Shown here one piece after another: positions 61,516-64,000 of a stretch of 64,000 nucleotides of DNA (its first letter is position 1; every line of letters starts with the position of its first letter). The stretch spans positions 62,001-126,000 of the forward strand of contig NZ_JOIX01000002.1 of the NCBI RefSeq assembly GCF_000720175.1, in the 5' to 3' direction. Below the pieces are notes generated by a model. It worked only from the letters and a program-made list of their open reading frames with translations, was not told where the DNA came from and made no database searches. The stretch is from Streptomyces sp. NRRL S-337 (lineage in GTDB: Bacteria > Actinomycetota > Actinomycetes > Streptomycetales > Streptomycetaceae). The position numbers were made by a program, and so were the translations under genes.

Positions 61516-61868
61516 TCACCGGCCGAGCGCGAGCCGAATGCCGAACGCGGCAATGACCGTGCCGGTGACGCGGTCGAGGTAGCGGCGCGCCGAGGACCGT
61601 TGCAGGCGGTCTCGCATCGCGTGCGCGAAGGCGATCAAGGCGCAGTCCGATACGAAGTGGGGACCCAGCGGCACGGTCACCCCCAGCGAGGTAAGTGCGC
61701 CCCGGGCCAAGGTTCCGCCTGGATCCCGAGAACCACGCCCACGCCCCAGGCGCGACGGCGGCGCCCGAGCGCCGCGATGCGCAGGATGAGTGCGGTATCC
61801 AGTCCAGGAGTGAGGGTGAGGATTCCCACTGTCAGGGTGAAAGTCCCTCTTGCGTCTGGGGTGATCAT
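61516..61868 (-). pseudogene. LysE-family exporter gene with internal deletion
   Basis: Frame 1 from ATG 61868 reads MITPDARGTFTLTVGILTLT then PGLDTALILRIAALGRRRRA (first helix of LysE proteins: T-P-G-L-D-x-A-L-x-x-R). A different frame ends at 61516 with RDRLQRSSARRYLDRVTGTV then IAAFGIRLALGR, the last helix. The middle (about 130 residues) is gone and the frames do not match. A 26-bp palindrome lies upstream at 61908-61933. Confidence 0.65.
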
Positions 61869-61907
61869 GAGCGATCACCCTAGGACGGGAGCCTTGGAGC
61901 GTCCACA

Positions 61908-61933
61908 ATTCCTGCCCGACATCGGGCAGGAAT
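61908..61933. promoter_or_regulatory. 26-bp perfect inverted repeat
   Basis: Arms of 12 bp (ATTCCTGCCCGA / TCGGGCAGGAAT) around CA. It lies between the broken LysE gene and the broken MFS gene. Could be the operator of a lost regulator or a hairpin terminator. Confidence 0.6.
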
Positions 61934-62024
61934 CCTGCAATTGCGTGTGGATCTTGAGCATCACACCCGGCGTCGGCAGGCCCGAGCTCCTACAGTGCGC
62001 CCGAAATGCCCTGCCTAATGGCTT

Positions 62025-62722
62025 ATGTCGGGCAGCGGCATCGGCGGACTGATGGTGCAGCTGCTCGGGCCGGCGGCGGCCATCGTCGTCGACGCGCTGG
62101 GCTTTCTGTGGTCGGCGTGGTGGATCGCGCGGATTCGGGCCAACGAGCCGAGCCCGCACCGCACCGCAAGGCCCGGCCCCGGCTGTGGCGGGAGACGAAC
62201 GCCGGGCTGCGCTTCGTGCTCGGCCACCGGGTGCTGCGCGCGCTCGCCGTCAAAGGTGCCGTGACGAACCTCGCCCTCCAGCTGTGCCAGACGTCGTTCT
62301 TGGTGCTGTGCACGCAGCAACTGTGCCTACCAGTCGGCGCGTTGGGGATGGTGATGTCGCCCGGCGGCATCGGCGGCTTCCGTGGCGCGCTCCTCGCGCC
62401 CGTTGCCGGCCGAAGCCGAAGCCGACGCCTCGGGCACGGCCGCACCTTGCGGCTCGTCGGCATGTTGACGGGACCTTTAGCCCTGCTCACTCCGTTCAAG
62501 GCCCCAGGCCCACTGCTGTGGGCGGCCGCGGCCGGCTGGATGCTCACCATCTTCCGGTCCGGTCTGGCCAACGTCCTCGCGGTCAGCACCCGCCAGACCG
62601 TGACCCTGGCGGCGATGCTGGGCCGGATGAACGCCACCTACCGGTTCCTGCCCACCGGGGCCCTGTCCGTCGGTGCGCTGCTGGCCGGACGGCTGCACTT
62701 GGCGTTTGCACTTGGCGGTTGA
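62025..62722 (+). pseudogene. EntS-like MFS transporter, truncated and frameshifted
   Basis: Frame 1 (from 62025) reads GSGIGGLMVQLLGPAAAIVV then DALGFLWSAWWIARIRANEP. The next frame continues RKARPRLWRETNAGLRFVLG, HRVLRALAVKGAVTNLALQL, CQTSFLVLCTQ and ends near AGRLHLAFALGG. This is helices 5 to 10 of EntS-type MFS exporters. The shift falls in CCGCACCGCACCGC (about 62158-62172), a slippage-prone repeat. Both ends are missing. Confidence 0.65.
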
Positions 62723-62761
62723 GCGCGGCGGCCTCCCGTGTTCGTGCCTTCCCACCGGCGT

Positions 62762-63424
62762 CTACGCGGCGAGGGCGGCGGGCTCCCCGAGTTGGGAGGC
62801 CGCCGTGCGCCACGCGGCCGTCACCGCGGTCCGCGCCACGGCAGTGCGCGCGAGGCGGTCGCCGGTCAGCTCCACGGGCGCTCCCACGTGGACATGCATC
62901 GAAGGCCGCCGCACCGGCGCGGTGGCCAGGCCGGCGAGCTGCTTGGCGGCGTTGCCCGAAGCCAGTCGCCGCGCACCGGCCTGTCCCACGGGCACCACCG
63001 GTGCGCCGGTGCGCTCAGCCAGCCTGGACAGACCACTGCGGAACGCCGCCGGAGCCGCCTCGGCGGCATCCCGCCGCCGCGGCAGACCACCTTCCGCGTA
63101 GATCAGGACCAACCGCCCCCGCTCCAGTGCCCTTGCCGCGACTTCCAATGCGTCAACGGCGCGCCGGTCACCACGATGGACGGGAATGTGCCCTTCACGG
63201 CTCAGGCTCCGGCCCAGCAGCGGAATGCGCCACAGCCCCGCCGCCGCCATGATGATCGGCTCGGCGCCCAGGCGGTGCAGGGCGGCGAGCACGATCGCGG
63301 GATCCGCCAGCGACGTGTGATTGGCGACGATCAGGGTGCCCGGCACGAACTCGGCGCCAGGGTCGGCTGTCACCGACAGACGGCCGAAAACGGGCACCAG
63401 AGTGTCGGCGATGCGGCTGAGCAT
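62762..63424 (-). CDS. 1-acylglycerol-3-phosphate acyltransferase-like protein (PlsC family)
   Basis: 220 residues. Motif I NHTSLADP (N-H-x4-D), motif III in IYAEGGLPRRRD (E-G-G-L-P in place of E-G-T-R), and VPVGQAGARRL (motif IV). The first strand PGTLIVANHTSL and IIMAAAGLWRIPLLGRSLSREGHIPVHRGDRRAVD match the PlsC domain. It has no membrane anchor of its own. The enzyme may acylate lysophosphatidate or another lipid, possibly an ornithine lipid or secondary metabolite. Confidence 0.83.
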   Translation of the reverse strand: MLSRIADTLVPVFGRLSVTADPGAEFVPGTLIVANHTSLADPAIVLAALHRLGAEPIIMAAAGLWRIPLLGRSLSREGHIPVHRGDRRAVDALEVAARALERGRLVLIYAEGGLPRRRDAAEAAPAAFRSGLSRLAERTGAPVVPVGQAGARRLASGNAAKQLAGLATAPVRRPSMHVHVGAPVELTGDRLARTAVARTAVTAAWRTAASQLGEPAALAA

Positions 63425-64000
63425 GAGCGGTCCCCCGGTTTCTGAACAATGCAGACCCTCATCCTCGCCGTTGGACGCCGCTGCTCGCGTGAGTCGCCGT
63501 ACTCATCCTGACTGTGCAGCGGCTCGTCGGAACCATGAACCTCGGCGGCCCACCTCTCCCCCTTCCCCAACGCTCACCAGGCAGCCCCTGGTGGCGGACC
63601 GTGACCAGGCTCTTGCCGATCCAGCTGCTGGCCTCCGGATGGCGGTGGGCTCGACGCTCAGGCGACAGACGTCAGGAGGAAGCCCGCATGGAGGACTTCA
63701 CCCGGTCGTATTCCTGGCGGGTACGTTCCTTGCTAGCGGGATCGTTGCTGGCGGTGCCGCGACGGCTGTAGTTGACGGCATCGTCCACGGACGCGGCGGA
63801 CGCACGGTTGCCTCCGTCGTCGGTCCGGTGGCAGTCATTCACCGTGCACCGTCGAGCCCGCTCGTCGACGATGCCGCGGAGCACCGGGGCGCTCCCTACA
63901 GTTCAGCCGTGGGTGCGGTACTGAGGCCCGGTTCCCGCGTCTCAGGACGCAGTCTGCGTCGCCGCGTTTGTCGGCCGAGCGCCGCAGGTTACTCCTCTTC
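63425..64000. other. Unassigned right end of the window
   Basis: 576 bases. A minus frame of 70 residues (63672-63884) and several overlapping ones are open, but none shows a known family, a ribosome site and coding character together. The region may contain part of a gene beyond the edge. Confidence 0.3.

Overview
The window looks like accessory chromosome DNA of a Streptomyces-type actinobacterium. It is very GC-rich, third codon positions are almost always G or C, GTG and TTG starts are common, and several genes seem to be transcribed without a leader (a TANNNT box exactly six bases before the start codon). The content also fits: TetR, LysR, MarR, HxlR and GntR regulators beside exporters, a ferredoxin/P450 pair, an XRE/MmyB-type regulator facing an SDR, and many GNAT acetyltransferases. 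No rRNA, tRNA, CRISPR array, intact insertion sequence or phage structural gene was seen.

Layout. 1-5.2 kb: a partial membrane protein, then a leftward group of cell-surface type genes (a secreted beta-helix protein, two intact IPT/TIG repeat proteins and a third that is frameshifted). 5.5-9.4 kb: a MarR regulator with three operator-like palindromes facing an old-yellow-enzyme reductase and a quinone oxidoreductase, followed by an HxlR regulator killed by a stop codon and a hydrolase scrap. 9.4-24 kb: single genes and divergent regulator/exporter pairs (cupin-MFS/TetR, MFS/LysR, LysR/CTP-synthase-like amidotransferase), an arginase-like protein, an S66 carboxypeptidase and an isochorismatase-like hydrolase. 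24-28 kb: TetR facing a ferredoxin, ferredoxin reductase and P450 operon, with twin operators. 28-33 kb: GNAT, TetR, a membrane-tethered receiver-like protein, and SDR/XRE. 33-36 kb: a small secreted basic pentapeptide-like protein followed by a two-gene ABC exporter. 39-41 kb: five 17-bp tandem repeats ahead of an MFS/TusA operon. 42-50 kb: a glyA-soxBDAG sarcosine oxidase operon with its GntR regulator; the sdaA and purU genes expected downstream survive only as 3' ends. 50-59 kb: an MFS transporter, a Ser/Thr kinase with an internal deletion, a secreted protein with an aerolysin-like segment, a DUF4190-type membrane protein and several broken genes. 59-64 kb: aldo/keto reductase, HAD phosphatase, broken LysE and MFS genes, and an acyltransferase.

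How the genes work together. The clearest pathway is sarcosine use: SoxBDAG oxidises sarcosine to glycine with formaldehyde captured on tetrahydrofolate, GlyA makes serine from these products, and in related clusters SdaA and PurU would take serine to pyruvate and release formate from formyl-THF. Those last steps are lost here and must be supplied elsewhere. The second clear system is a class I P450 chain. The third unit, least understood, is the secreted pentapeptide-like protein with its ABC transporter.

The window is unusually rich in broken genes. I count at least eleven (IPT paralogue, HxlR, alpha/beta hydrolase, MFS scrap, Uma2 tail, purU, sdaA, GDPD, lipoprotein, LysE, MFS), plus a kinase with an in-frame deletion. 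This fits a fast-changing chromosome arm. Function names rest on motif recognition by eye; no database search was run.
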